Below are positions 32,794 through 46,991 of a stretch of DNA of 64,000 nucleotides, piece after piece. Made by a program: the position numbers and the translations under genes. The DNA is taken from assembly GCF_001540865.1 (NCBI RefSeq), contig NC_033627.1, positions 9,153,267 through 9,217,266 on the forward strand, read 5' to 3'. The notes beneath the pieces are model-generated. The model had not been told where the DNA came from and did not search any database. It saw only the letters and a program-made list of their open reading frames with translations. Positions within the stretch are counted from its first letter, which is position 1, and each line of letters starts with the position of its first letter. This DNA comes from Ananas comosus. Lineage: Eukaryota > Streptophyta > Magnoliopsida > Poales > Bromeliaceae.

Positions 32794-33259
32794 TCTATAA
32801 TCTCTTTCTCTCTCATCTCTATTTTTGTGCTTGAGTATATGTAGGAGAGTTGACCTGCATTTGTGGGATTAAAAAGGGCTCTCTCTTCAGTAGTTACTTC
32901 ACTCTATTAACCTTGGAGAAAAAAAAACAATAAATAAAGAATTGTAAAAAAAAGAAGGAAAAAAAATGGTTTGGCTTGCTTGCCAAGATAAAAGTAGATT
33001 AACTAAAGTGCCTAATTGGCTGAATTTCTGCAATGGTTTCTTCACTCAAGACAATAAAATTTTAGAATATTTACGGTAGGCAAAAAAAATTGGATAAGTG
33101 TATTTTTTTTTATTTTAGAGATAAAAAAAAATTAAAAGTTTGTTTCATTACGTTATTTATTTTACGTAAGAAAAAAAAATTAATATTTTTTTCATCAAAA
33201 AATAGTTCTGTCGACAGATCCAAATTTGAAATACGTGCTTATATATATATATATATATA
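32622..33259. other. Non-coding DNA with (CT)n(TA)n at 32738-32792
   Basis: AT-rich with several A or T homopolymers; a CT run followed by a TA run near 32740-32790. No gene seen. Confidence 0.5.
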
Positions 33260-33284
33260 NNNNNNNNNNNNNNNNNNNNNNNNN
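33260..33284. other. Assembly gap (25 N)
   Basis: Twenty-five Ns in the middle of a (TA)n tract, so the true repeat length is unknown. Confidence 0.99.
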
Positions 33285-33348
<64 letters not shown>

Positions 33349-33399
33349 AGGACTACTGTGTTATTAGGAGCACAAGAGTCCTTGTGCTCCTAACTTTCG
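33285..33399. mobile_element. (TA)n(GA)n and a single MITE arm (P7)
   Basis: After (TA)n and about 24 GA units, GCAGGACTACTGTGTTATTAGGAGCACAAGAGTCCTTGTGC matches the tip of the P6/P9 MITE subtype, then is cut off near 33399 by a different sequence. Confidence 0.65.
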
Positions 33400-33554
33400 A
33401 ACCACCCATCAAATTTGATGGGTGGTTAGAATGAGAGAGAAAAGAAATATTAGAGAGAAATTCAAGAAGAAAATATACCGACCTTACTGAATCTAAGATA
33501 AATTAAGAGAATAAAAGAATTTAAAATCTGTGCATCGCACAGGTTAATTGCTAG
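33400..33554 (+). mobile_element. Helitron-like short element or 3' terminus with perfect palindrome
   Basis: A perfect 28-bp palindrome (AACCACCCATCAAA and its complement) lies at 33400-33427. The segment ends with the hairpin CTGTGC-ATC-GCACAG (33528-33542), AGTT-like spacer TTAATTG and CTAG followed by T. Hairpin plus CTAG|T is the Helitron 3' signature. No 5' TC end could be fixed, and it interrupts MITE P7. Confidence 0.55.
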
Positions 33555-34320
33555 TTATATTAAAAAATATAAGATACATAGACGAAAGCAAAAGAATTAT
33601 AATGAAAACATACAGATGAATCAGAAACAGAGAACTTGTCCTGCGATGTAAGAAGTAAAAATTTGAGAACCAAGTGAAACTAGCCTAAAGTTGAGAGAAA
33701 AGTTATGCAATTTACCTCTTTCGAGCAACCCGGCATCAAGAGGAAGGACTTACGAAGAAATTACTGGAGAAGAGTTCGTGGTCTTTTATAACAGGCCAAC
33801 ATAAAACAAATAGGGCAAAGAAAAAGCCACAGCAACCCGGGCACTTGAAAGGCAAATTTATAAGTCGAGAGCGAGGGAGATTCCCCGGCAGTAGAGAGCA
33901 ATGGCCTCTCTGTTGCCTCACACCATTCAATATGCCATAGAAAGGCTCACTGTTAATAGAAATACAGCATTATCGTTACAAGCATAAGATATCTAGCATC
34001 TATTCAATAAGAAACACTGCTACTAATGACAGAATTTGAACAGCATTCAATAAGAATTGTGTAGAAAACATAAAAGAACAAGACAACTCGCTACAGTCAC
34101 AGAACTTGAAGGGCTTCAAGAAAACCAATTCAAGTTCGTTGTCTGATATGCATGAGAACAAGTTGTACGAGTTAGCGATGCTGAGAAAGTGGGAAAAAAA
34201 TTCCTAGTAGATTGAGGCAGCTGTGCTGTGAAAGTTTTTTTTTTTTTTTTTCTTCCTTACTTCCGGTAAGTTGGATATACCTCACAAGGGTTACGAACAG
34301 ACACTAATCTGGGATCAAAT
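33555..34320 (-). other. 3' flank and probable 3' untranslated region of the AHL gene
   Basis: No coding potential. A T-rich run (34240-34252) and several AATAAG/AATAAA-like motifs read on the minus strand fit a 3' UTR, but the polyadenylation site cannot be fixed. Confidence 0.4.
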
Positions 34321-37300
34321 TCACCCTCCCGGGACAGAAATGTTGACATCCATCGTGGAGTTCCTCGTATTAGGCACCGACTGCATTAGAGGCGAAACCC
34401 AAGTTTCTGCCCGATAGGATGGAGTTGCGGCATTCAGTTTCGGTGGAGGAGAACCACCACAATTGTTCATCTCTGCACCAGAAATAGGAATAGTCGCTGC
34501 AGTTGTCGGGGTTGCTGCAGTCTCCGTTCTTGGCTTCTTCATCTTCTGCTCCAACTGGTAGCTCGGCAAGAAACTTCCCACCACAACCTGTTGGACAATG
34601 TATGTTTTAAAACAGAAAAAAAGATCTACAGATATACACCCGAATAATCATATTCTACATATATCTCTAAAGAAATCTAGATTTTTCATCTATGCCATTC
34701 TATACCGTTGACGATAAACTAAAGAGCCCTTCTGTAATGAACTTTTTCTAATGCAAAATCAACTACTCCAACAAATTAGATGAATTTCTAACCAAAAAAT
34801 ATTTTCATAAGAAAATGCACTCTCAAGGTGAATACTACTTTACAATGTTACGAACATCATGGGTGATTTGTCAGAGATATTTAAGCAAAAGCACTGAAAC
34901 AAATAATTTGTTGAAAGGTTGCTGATAGGAATGTACCAATTATTTTTTGCTGAATGTATGGAGATTTAAGAGATTAAATACAGAAAACTAAGACATTGGT
35001 AATTGTGGAAGAGGTTGGTGGGCTGTATATTATGGCACAAGGAGGAAAATATAAAGAGTATTAGACATTGCATTACACAAAGCTCAACAATAATACCTGA
35101 ACAGGACTGGCAGCAACGAGAAGACCAGCAACTCCTCCCCCTATGACACGGCCGTCTGGGCCGGCCAAAGAAACACTCATCCCGCCAGATCGACTTCTCG
35201 TTCCACCATTTTCAGTTGGCATGAACGATCCAGATAAGGAAAGCAGCTCGAAGCGGCCCTACATAAAAGCAGAATGTAAGTAACAGCTTAGTCGTTTTTT
35301 TGCATTTTATAGTGAGACAGTAAGCATCACAGAACACAAGCAACAACGAGATTTTGATAGAAGAATGATTTGAATACTCATCAAACATCCATAATAGAGC
35401 TTCAGATCTTTCACAATGAGTTCAAAATTTACTTCTGGCTACTAAATAATGTTCTGAAGATTAAATTACATTATCAATCCGTTAATTTTCAGGTCAAGTT
35501 CAAATTTACAACCTATAGCTCAGAACCTTGCAATTATTAGTCCTCAATCAAGTGGTCGTAGTTTCTATTACAATCAAATGTGACACCCCAATAGTCCCAC
35601 ATCGGATGGGAATGGGATAGTCATTAGGTTTATAAGAGACTTAGACACTAATAATAATAACTGAGCTTAATCATTTTGGGCCGGTATTTGGGTCCAACGA
35701 GTTATTGTTGCTAGTGGGCTGGGTCGTTACATTTGGTATCAGAGCCAGTTCACCAGCCGGAAGTGTGAGATGAGTCTTGGCTGAGCTAGGGTCGGAATGA
35801 CAGACTAAGTCAAGGTCGGTGATTGACAGGCTAAGTCAGGATCGGAATAACAAAGGCTAGCGAGACAAGTCTCACATCGCCTGGTGATCTTGGGCTGTTT
35901 GTGATTGGACTGACGAGGACGTCAGGTCCTTAACGGGGGGAGTCTGTGACACCCCAATAGTCCCACATCGGATGGGAATGGGATTGTCATTGGGTTTATA
36001 AGAGACTAAGATACTAGTAATAATAACTGGGCTTAAGTATTTTGGGCCTGTGTTTAGGCCCAACGAGTTATTGTTGCTAGTGGGCTGGATCGTTACATCA
36101 AATCCATCCATACAGATTACTCAGGAACCCAAATGGAACTGATTCAAAAGCCCACAAAGTATCTACTGCAGACAAGACAGATTATAGCAAAAAAAAAAAA
36201 TTACAGTTCTGTGCCTAAATTTTACTTATGTTTTTATCTTCCCTACGGTCTTTCTATGTCACCTGAGTTGCAAGCTCCATTGGGATTACAAACCGACAAG
36301 AATTGACAGATTCGACTAATGTGCCTACTAAATTATAAGACACATAATTGCAAGATTTGCAGCGTATGATATTGAATATAACTACCAAGCAACCCAGATT
36401 CCAAAGACCTAATTCTGAAATTAGCCCTAAATTGAAGCTTGCGAAAAGCTCTTATGTTATTAAGGCCCCAACCCAGTGCAATGAACATCTAAGTGAAGAA
36501 CCAAAAATTTATTTACTAGACTCTGTTTCTATGGATTAAGTATGATGTAAAAACAGATCATTTAGCAGCAAAGATTTGAAACCAATGAAATATCTTTTGG
36601 CAGCTTAAGCCACCATCGGATAACAGAAACCTGGATCTACCTATACAATAAATAGTTCATTGCTTTCTGAAATCAGAATTTTGTTTTCTTTTCCTACTAT
36701 GTGTTTGCCCAAAAAACACTTGAAAAGAAAATAAAAATAATGATATGCATATACTAATATGAATCAGCCAGATCAAAGCATTTTGTTCTTACTAGGAAAA
36801 TTGAAAAGTCCTAGTGAAGACAGATTTTTCAGATAGCGGAAAATGTAAATGGTTTTTCCGACCACCTATTTTGTGATATCTGGTTGTTTTAATGCGTAGT
36901 ACCCAAGCAGAAGGAGATAGACGATCAGTTTCCACAGCTGCTGGTGGTAGGTAACCTATGGGACATGACAATGATCCAATAACCTCGTAGTAAGATTTTA
37001 CTAGTTTTTCACTGTGATCGTCATCTTCATTATTGCTTAGGTTATTGATGGGTAATCCACCAAAGAGATTTTGAACAATATTTACCATGCCAGTTGTATT
37101 GGCTTGAAACAAGTTGCAGAGAACACTAGGGCCTTAGCATCTGCACCAAAACCAGAGGGTAGAGGATGCTACATTGTGTGGTTGGGTAGGGTTTAGGCAC
37201 CACGCCAGTCCCAACTGTACTAAGGGAAATGCGTTAATGAACCTGGATCTTACCCATCTATGCTCATATCACGATCAAGTCTGCAAAGGTGTCCAAAAGT

Positions 37301-38161
37301 TTATAAGACCCATCAAATATTGGGTAGGATAGGAACCAGATCTGGAAATGACTCTGAATAAAGGAAATAAAATATTGAATTCTATCATAATGTTATCCAA
37401 AGTAAATTACTCCAATCGTAAGCTTTGAATGTCTAAGTGTTTCTTTGTCTTGAACCAATCTAAGGAAACAATATGACCAAAAAAATGGGTACCAAGAAAA
37501 GAAACTATCAAACAAATATAGTAAAAAATTTTTGAAAAAGTTATACAGGAATATAAGTATAAATTTATGCGATATAGAACTTTGAGAACTTCATGCATGA
37601 GCATGCCGGTTGATGGTGACACTGTAACGGCAACATTCTGCACTATGTCACATGACAGTGATAGCTAACTTGGTGACCAACTAACAAAGAAGAACGTCAC
37701 TACAATGAAATCCTTTCACTTAAAATGTTACCCAATTTACAGGCTAGCATCCTGTATTATTCATGCTCTTAAGATCATGACAAATCCTCACATTGCATAT
37801 GGAAGTCGTTCTAAATCACAAACCAAGCAGCCACATTGTCATTGTGGTAGGAAGACTGCACATCTTTCATGTGGTCAATTTTTGCATCGTACTTATATAT
37901 AGGTCACGTTTACAGTTTATCAAATCACAATGATGGTGCATTATTAGTACCGGCTACATTAGCAACACTGATTGGGATTTATCAAGACGCGATTAAACCT
38001 AGCTCCCTCTCTCTCTCCCTCCTCTCTCTCTCTCTTTCTCTCTCTCTGTGATTGGGGTTATCAAGTGGCGATAGACCTAGCAAATTCCCTCCACCCCCCA
38101 CCCCACCACCCACCCACCCCCCCGTGTGTGGCATGCAAACTACCACCTCTAAACCAACGGC

Positions 38162-38198
<37 letters not shown>

Positions 38199-41100
38199 AG
38201 TGTGTTTTCGCCTGTGTGTGGCACACAACCGCCAACTCTACATCGAAGGCTGCTCAAATCTCCAACACGTATATGCTCAACCCAAATTGCATTATGAAAA
38301 TATTTAGCAGCCCGAATATTTACTTTCTGCATCCCACATTTGGCACCCTAAGGAGAGGTATGTTTCTTTCCATCCCATGCGTCCATGGAAAAAAAGTTTA
38401 CTAACACATGCCCACCACGCGTTCCGCTCAACTCAAACACATAAGCAACCATAATTGGGGGAATTCCTTGGTTCCATGGGACGTTCAATATAAGCAAACC
38501 CCATGGGTGTCGATGATGCCAATTTACATAGTACTTGCCTACCCAAAATAACTAAAAGTTTTAGGCCAAAATTGTGTTCAACACTGACTAATTACAGATT
38601 CAATATTTTTTAATACCATTCATTACTCAATTGAAGGGAAAAAAAAACAAAAAAGGAATTTTATATAATTGTTTACTTCTTTTCTTTTCTCACATATACA
38701 GTTTACTATAATATGAAAATAATACTATCAAATTATTTACTAAAAGTTACAGTCATCATAATGTTAAGTTTTGTATTGTGTATCATCTGAGACCGTTCAA
38801 TGTGCACATTTAATTGCTCACCATACAGTCACTAAAATATTTAGTTCATGGCTTATTTCATTGCTAGTTATTGTAATATATTTAATCACGGTTTCTGCAT
38901 TTATCTCTTCATTCTTGCTTACCAAATTCAATACAAATATAAGCTATGTACAATACTGTAATATTATTTTTATTGCTAAATCTTATATGTATCCGCATTC
39001 CTCAAAAGACGTAAATGCCAAGGACAGGAGTTACCAAGAGAAACTTCCTTCAAGCATGTTCAAATTCCAATGCATAGACAAAGATTTTGGGAAATTCCTT
39101 GAGTTTTTAGTAATTTCATGTCTGTACAAAAAATTACAATGCATAGACAGTTTTGAGGAAATTCCTCAAGTTTTAGTAAATTCATGTTCACACAAATCTC
39201 TCAATGAAGTTTCAATGAGAGGAAAGCACTGAGAGCTTTTATTTGATTTAATAGTCTTATTTATCAGTTTATAATGAAAAGAGCTCCCTAAATGGTCGAA
39301 AATTCGATAGTCATATAAAGTAGGTGATGGAATTGATTCAGTACTACTTGCAGAAGCATCTTAAGTTTTGTTTAGATTGGACCAAGAGTATCAAAGAAAC
39401 TGTTTGTTATAGAGAATCCATACTCAAAATATCGAATACAAGCTAGACGACCTCATCAAGTACCCATTTAAAAGCACTAAAAATCTACATTTTTGGGAGA
39501 ATTTTTTTTATTAATAGGCTTAAAAAATATTATAATTATAAAAGTAGTGCTTTAAAAATTTTATTTACAAAATTACTCTTATGCAGTCTTAGAGTGTGAA
39601 TGATTCACTGCTTTTTAAATGCGGTGAATCGCTTACCCTTTTTGCAAAACGTTAAAATTATTTTTACTGTTTGATGTGATTCATCCCTTGGAGTTAGCAT
39701 GTCGAAAATATATAAGTTTTGTAAAAGCGGCAAATGATTTACCGCTTTTAGGAAGTGGTGAATGATTCAATACTTTCTTCAACACTTGAGCCTAATTTTA
39801 CAAATAAAAATTTTGAATGCCCAATTTTACAATTAAAAAACTCCATAGAGTTAGTCGCCCAGAAACTCCATTTTGGGTTACAAAAAAATTCCATTTGCCA
39901 ATTTAGAACAACCTAAATTAGTTAAATTTTGCCAAAAAAGTTTTAATCATCTAAATTAAGAGTAAAGACTCAATTGAGGAATCTTATCATCAGCATTTAT
40001 GAGGTTGATCAATTTACACAATTCATTGTATCCAATTTGACGTGTTGGGAACCAATGTACAAACGGCATGCCATTTGATTCTATAAACTTCAAATAATCT
40101 AAAAGATTACATATAACAGTATGAATCATAAGTTCAAGTGCTCTCGTGTCAAAGAAGTATCTAGCTTAGATTTTTTTTTTTAAGTATTCTAGCCTTAAGG
40201 TATATTTATGTTGTGTGAGATAGAGAGATGGGGGTCCACAATGCTAAACACTGTACTAGTAGCAGAACTAACTTGGGAATCACCGCAGATTGTCAGATTC
40301 ATAACCGGCATGAACTATGAAGACCCATCTTCAGACACTGCAAACTCTCAATCGGACAATTCCATAAAAAATAGTAAAACAAAAAGAGAATACAATAAGC
40401 TTTGATCTGATTTTAGCAGTCTCAAATTCCTCATTCACTTCAAGCATTCAAGAAAGAAATCCCTAAGCAGGAAGATCTATTGTACATGCTAAAAATCTAC
40501 TGCATGATGCATATGATGTTTGACTGATAAATTGTAAGAACTATGTGCCATGTTGTTTGTTTGTTAAAGTAATCTAATTTCATTGTAACTTAAAGAGATA
40601 ATAACAAATGAAATTCTAAATAGGAAGAAACACATCAAGAATTTACAATTCATTGCTTGCTTCTAAAGTAGTTGCTAAGTTACAGCATCGTATGGTACAT
40701 CTTGAACATGTGGCTAAGAAGACAGATCAGACTATATGAAATTGTATTAGAGGGCTAGATAAATGATGGGGACCGCTAGACTGATGAACTATAAGACTGA
40801 AAATCACAGGCCTTCCAAAGACAGATCCTCTCATCTTTTGATGTCTCTATAAAACCTCTAGTCTTAACCGTCTGTTTCCCTCTCTAACTAGAGGTGAATC
40901 TAGTTAATAGTCACTCTACTCATGCAATTGTTCATTTATAATGCAAAATAAAGAAATCTTAATCTAAAAATAGACAATTAGCCAGCAGAAATTACATCTA
41001 GAACAGTAATTATTCCTTCAGCGAGCAACTAATAAAGTTTTTAAAAGTAGAACGCCTATAGATGCAGTTCTTTCACAGAAGGATGACAAATGACCCCACA

Positions 41101-44100
41101 TATCAGAAGCGAAATATTCATTTATGGGCATTAATAAATTGATAATGAATTTTTAAGTGATAATACAAAATTTCAAATAGACTAGCAACTTCTCATAACA
41201 TAAAGCATTAGTGCAAGTTCAAAAAACAAAGAATTTCCTTCACAAACCTCGTAAGTTAATGTACCACCAGAGGAATCAGATTGACGAAGTATCACATTTG
41301 ATATTACACCATTAGCAGAGAGAATACAAATAGCTCGAAGTCCTTGTTGAGAGAATGATATTATCTTCATTGTGACATCCTAATCATATCAGGAAACAAT
41401 AAGCAATAATAGATGAAAATCAGAAGATTTCATACATATCATGAGCAACAAGATGGAAAGTACTTAGAAAGTAGGATCTTAGAGAACTTCTTTAGCATTA
41501 GATCGTGATATAATAAGATTACATTTAACAAAAAGCTTTCATAAACTTAAAGATCAGTAGTCAATCCTGAGGAAAAGCATTAAAGAGTATAAGATTACTT
41601 GTGGAAGGGTTAACTTAAATGCCACAAAATATTTAGATGAAACTGAAGATACACTCTACAATGGTTACCAAATACTTATTTCAGAAGATGTGACTCATAT
41701 TTCAGTTTTGAGCACTAGAAAGCCAAGCATCTGCTATAAAACTACAGAGCACAACAATTAATTGTTTACTAGAAGACATCAGTGAAATCAGTTTAAGAGA
41801 GATCAGGCATTAATTTATATAATTCATAGGCACTTCATGCGAAGTATCTTATGATTAATTAGGTAACAGATTCTAGTTATATTAGACTATTCATACTACC
41901 TTATGACTTTTGTCTTTAACTAATTGCTATTAGTAATGGCAATTATTAATCCATCAGAGGAGGCAATGTCATAGCGCCTCCCCGATGGATACCTGAAACC
42001 ATATTAGAAAAGAAACATACAAAGAACACTTGATGGAAAAACTTTGTATATTTGCTATCTAACTAGAAGGCCTTCACATGAGCCAATTAGGCCCTTATTT
42101 ATAGCCTTTCGGGTTTACAAAAAGATAAAAACAAATACTTGAAAAAACCATATTAATAATTATTTGCACTACTTTAACCATTAGTTGCACTAATGTCGAA
42201 ACGTATTGCATGAAATCACATAACGTTGCACTATTGCGAAATTTTTATACACTATTTCTCTACTCGTTGCACTATTTGTCTCACTTATGCCTATGGCTTA
42301 TGTTTTTCCTTAACAGGTAATCACTCTAACCAGTACGAAGGTTGTGGATCTTTCTAAATTGACATGTTCCTGCAAGCGTTGGGGCATTGACGACATCCCA
42401 TATAATCACGCCATGGGAGCAATCTCAAGTAGGCAGCCGGATACATACGAATTTGTCGAGGACTGGTTCAAGACCACGATTTATCGCGCAACCTACAGTG
42501 ACTACCCCCCCCCCCACCAGAGGCAAAGAGCATTGGCCACCTCTACCGAGCACCATCATGCCGCCGCGGCCGCCAAACGTGCGCATACAACCAGAAAGAA
42601 GGAAGATTGTGAGAAGAGATTCAACTGCTAATGGCCTGGTAAAGAAGCGGTACGAGAAATGCCAAAAGTAGGGGCACAACAAACGATTATGCAAGAACCC
42701 TTCTCAGCCTAGAGGCAAGCAGCCGGTGGAGGTCCCAAAGCGCGCGACGACATCTGCAGGCGCAACGCAGGAAAGCCGGGCAAATCCTCCGTCCATATTG
42801 TAGCTTTATTATTCCACATCTGCAGGAGTTATTTTCATGTGCACTCCGCTCGATGATGATGAACCTGCTTCTTATAAAGAAGCACTACAGACATCAGCTT
42901 ACAGTGAGTGGATGGCTATGAAAGATGAGATGGACTCCATGAGCAAGAACCAAATATGGGAGTTGGTTGACCTTCCGCCTGGGTGCAAGTCTATTGGAAA
43001 TAAATGGGTTTTAAAAATAAAGCGCAAGGCGGATGAATCAATTGATAAATACAAGGCTCGGCTCGTGGCCAAGGGCTACACTCAGGGACAAGGGGTAGAT
43101 TACAACGAGATATTTGCTCCCGCTGTGTGATTTGCCTCTATTCGTTTAATTCGAGCCTTAGTGGCACACCTAGATTTGGAATTGTTCCAAATGGATGTCA
43201 AGACAGCTTTTCTCAATGGAGAATTAGCGGAGATCTATATGGATCAACCTGAGGTTTTGTACTCAAAGGTTAAGAAGACAAAATTTGTCGTCTTAAAAGA
43301 TCCATCTATGGTCTCAAGCAGTCGCCGAGACAGTAGTATTTCAGGTTTCATGAAGCCATGATAGAGGAGGACCACTGTGTATATGTCAAGAAGACAGAGA
43401 ATGGGATTTCGTCTCTCTCTATGCGTCGACGATATACTATTGGCTGGAAATGACATGGAGTTAATCAATACCACTAAGGAGTGATTGTCTCTCAATTTTG
43501 AAATGAAAGACATAGGTGAGGCGAGCTATGTGCTCAGAGTGAAGGTCATCCGTGATCGCTCTAGAAAGCTTCTTGGTTTGTCTCAAGAAACTTATATTAA
43601 AAAAATTCTAGAGCGCTTTAGGATGTATAATTGTAAACCCGTTAACACTCCGGTCGAGAAAAATCACACTCTTGAGTCTTGATCAGTGCCCTAAAACGGA
43701 TAAAGAAAATGAGCAAATCAGTAGGGTTCCTTATGCGAGTGCAATTGGCAGCTTGATATACGCTATGACGTGTAATCGACCTGACATTTGCTTCGCTGTT
43801 GGTTTGGTAGGTCGTTACCAGAGCAACCTGGGACCCATTCATTGGCAAGCGGTCAAGAGAATCCTTCGATATTTAAAAGGAACCAGTGATCTCGTTCTCT
43901 GCTTCCAAGCTGGGGACTTGAGATTGAAATGATATAATGATGCTAGTTATAGAAATGAAAGCAGGTCCACCTCAGGCTCTGTGCTTAGAGGCGGAAAAAT
44001 TTCTTGATGCTATAAGTAGCAGGGCTGCGTTGCCTTGTCTACTATGGAAGCGGAGTATGTTGCTTGTTCAGCAGCCGTTTAGGAGGCTGTTTGGGCTGAG

Positions 44101-46926
44101 GAGAGTTCTCCAGCACCTCGACTTTGTGACTCGAGCTGATAAGCCTGTTGAAATGTTCTCTGACAGTATGGCTGCCATGGAGTGTGTGAAAGACTCCGAG
44201 TATCGTGGCATGACCGAGCATATTGACGCGCGCTTTCACTACATTCGAGAAATGATTAAGCTAGGCGAGGTCGTTCTTAGACATATCTCCACCACTAGGA
44301 TGGTGGCTGATCTATTGACCAAGCTGATAGCCAGGGATATATTCCCGACCCACGTTAGGAGTTTGGGTCTTCGTAGGTTTTGATATATGGACATTATTTT
44401 GTATCTTACGCTTTATTAATGAACATTTTTTTTCTCCTTTTGATGTGATTGCATAATTGATACCAGTAGGCACATGTACGATAAGTCACCAGTCTCAGAT
44501 CAGCTCACTCACACGGGTGATCGCCCTGGTACCTAAGTGGTGAGCAGGATGAGACTAGATAATCATATTAAACTTGAGTAGTTGTAATATGATTACTTTG
44601 TTCATATATGTTATGAATGAAGTGTTGATATAATTTAAAGTCGTCTTAATTCATTTAAGATGGGACTCTAAAAAGTTGGATATGAAAATTTTCTGTGAAA
44701 TTTCATATCGAGCCTGTATAGTAGCCGAACCTAAGTGCTCAGGTTAGAGAGATGACTTGAGTTGTGGCGGTTAGATACCTTAGTGGTACCTAGACCAAGG
44801 TTCGTATGGCGTTTTTTTTTTTTTTTCAGAGCGTAATATGACCCATTGAGTAGGAGCTCCGCCATAGCATGCATATCATACTGTATGTGCTTGTCGACCA
44901 GTTAGTAGAGTGACATAAGTTCTTCCCTCCATGTCACTGTGTGAGCACTAACCCTTTTATGCCCTCGACTTAGAGCTACGTTATGAAGTGGAGGTCCAAA
45001 GTAACTAACTTAGCGTATCTCAGGGTCATGAGAAAATACGATCTCGCGGAGCACGTCTAGTAAAGTGCTTGGACCGATACAGATTAACGTGAGAGGCTGA
45101 GGAAGATGTTTTGATAACACACCACGTAAGTCTTGTGACTCATTGCCCAGGCGGTTATCTCGGTTGTGTTACTTGAGACAATCATGAGTACGAGAAATAA
45201 CTGTAGGGTCGAGCCCTGTCATTACAGGAGAGGGACTTTGTGATGCTTGATCCGGTGTGTGTTGAAACATCTAGAGCATAGACAAATTAAGTCAGTGATG
45301 TGCTATGTTAGTTGGATGGTGACTTAATATAGCACTCCTGCATGTGTTTCTTTCGTCAGGTCGCACGCTCCATTATCCGTATGAAGAGTAGAATGAGTGA
45401 GAGAGAATTGATCAATGTAGCCAAGTAGGAGATTGTTACCATGTGGTGTGTCCAGATTGGCGGGTCTTAATTTAATCCGATCCACTTAAGATGTGTATTG
45501 AGATTTATCCTAATAAGTTAAGGATAATAATAAATTATATGTTTCTTATTAGTTAAGAAACGTATCTTCTAGTGGATATCTATCATGGATATCCTAATCC
45601 TAATCCTGATCCTAATCTCTTTGTGAGATTCAGGATATTTTAGGGGTTCTGTTATTCTATAAATACGTCCCCTTATCTCTCCCGTCAAGAGACGATCGAA
45701 TACGATCTAATTTGATAATCCACGAAAAATCTTCCTTCTTCTCTCTTCTTCCTCTCTGGGATTTCCACCTACGTTCTCGGGGTTTTGGAGTGTGGACATA
45801 GAAGAAGACTCTGGTAGCCCTCTTCGATTGGCATCCGTCACATCTTATTCGTATACGATGCATATCCAACGCACTCGATCCGTGACGTAAGGCGTGCGCG
45901 TGGGAGAAGGCGAGAAACGTGGGAGATCAAGAAGCATCGAGACAAGGACGATCCAAGAAGGCTTGTAAAACAAGCAATCCGATCCGATTCCGTTCCCGAA
46001 TACGTTGGCTATCCGGTTTGTAAGTTTCCGCTGCCCTATTATTTCCAACAGAAAAGATAAGGGACCATCCCTAATAATAATGACTAGGCTTAAACATTTT
46101 GGGCTGGTGGTGTAATAACTAGGTTTAAACATTTTATGCTAGTGGTTTGGGCCCAACGGTTAATAGTGCTAGCAGACTAGGTTGTTACACAAAGTAGGGG
46201 TGGCAATCCAACTCACTGTTCGCGAGCTAGCTCGTGTTTGGCTTGAAATGAGCTCGAGATCGAATCGCTCGTTTAATAAACGAGCCGAACACGACCTGAA
46301 TTTTTCAGCTCGTTTAACACAAGCTGAGGTCAGCTTACTCGTGTTCGGCTCAATAACAGCTCGAATACATATATTTCATACATATATATATATATATATA
46401 TATAGAGCTAGGCTGGTATACTATCGGTAGCACAGAGCCCTCCGTGCTACCAAGTTATTTTCAATGATATAGCTTCTAAATTGACGATCGGCTCCGTTGA
46501 ACTTGATCTATACCATTGAAAGTATTTGGAAACTAAATTTCATAATTTTTCGACATCATTTACCTATCAAACGAGTAATCTAAAAATGAACGGCTGAAAA
46601 TAAAAATTTCATAAAAAATGATGATAAACGACTTGAATTTAAGATCAGAGGAATTGATCTTACTCTAAATAGTGAAAAGAATTTTCTATAAAAATTTCAT
46701 CAAATTTGGATTGTTTTATACTGTTAAATTCACAAACGCGTCACATCTACCATTAAAATTATCACTTTTGATCACTAGCCAAATGATGTCGAAAAATTAT
46801 GAAATTTAGTTTCCAAATACTTTTAATAGTGTGGATCAAGTCTAACAGAGCCGATCATTGATTTGGAAGCCGCATCATTGAAAACAACTTGGTAGCACGG
46901 AGGCCTCCGTACTACCAATAGTATAC

Positions 46927-46991
<65 letters not shown>

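Larger units (their letters stand above)
35259..41247 (-). other. AHL intron 3 (~6.0 kb) with TE insertions
   Basis: Minus-strand donor GAG|GTTTGTGAAGG and acceptor TTATGTAG|GGCCGC. It contains the TRIM (35579-36097), CT microsatellites near 38010-38050 and 38164-38197, and a MULE-TIR-like remnant (39490-39880). The frame at 38771-39232 is intronic with no known domain. Confidence 0.85.

Noticed and set aside
38771..39232. 153-codon plus-strand frame in the AHL intron
   Set aside because: No family resemblance, AT-rich composition, no splice or promoter support.
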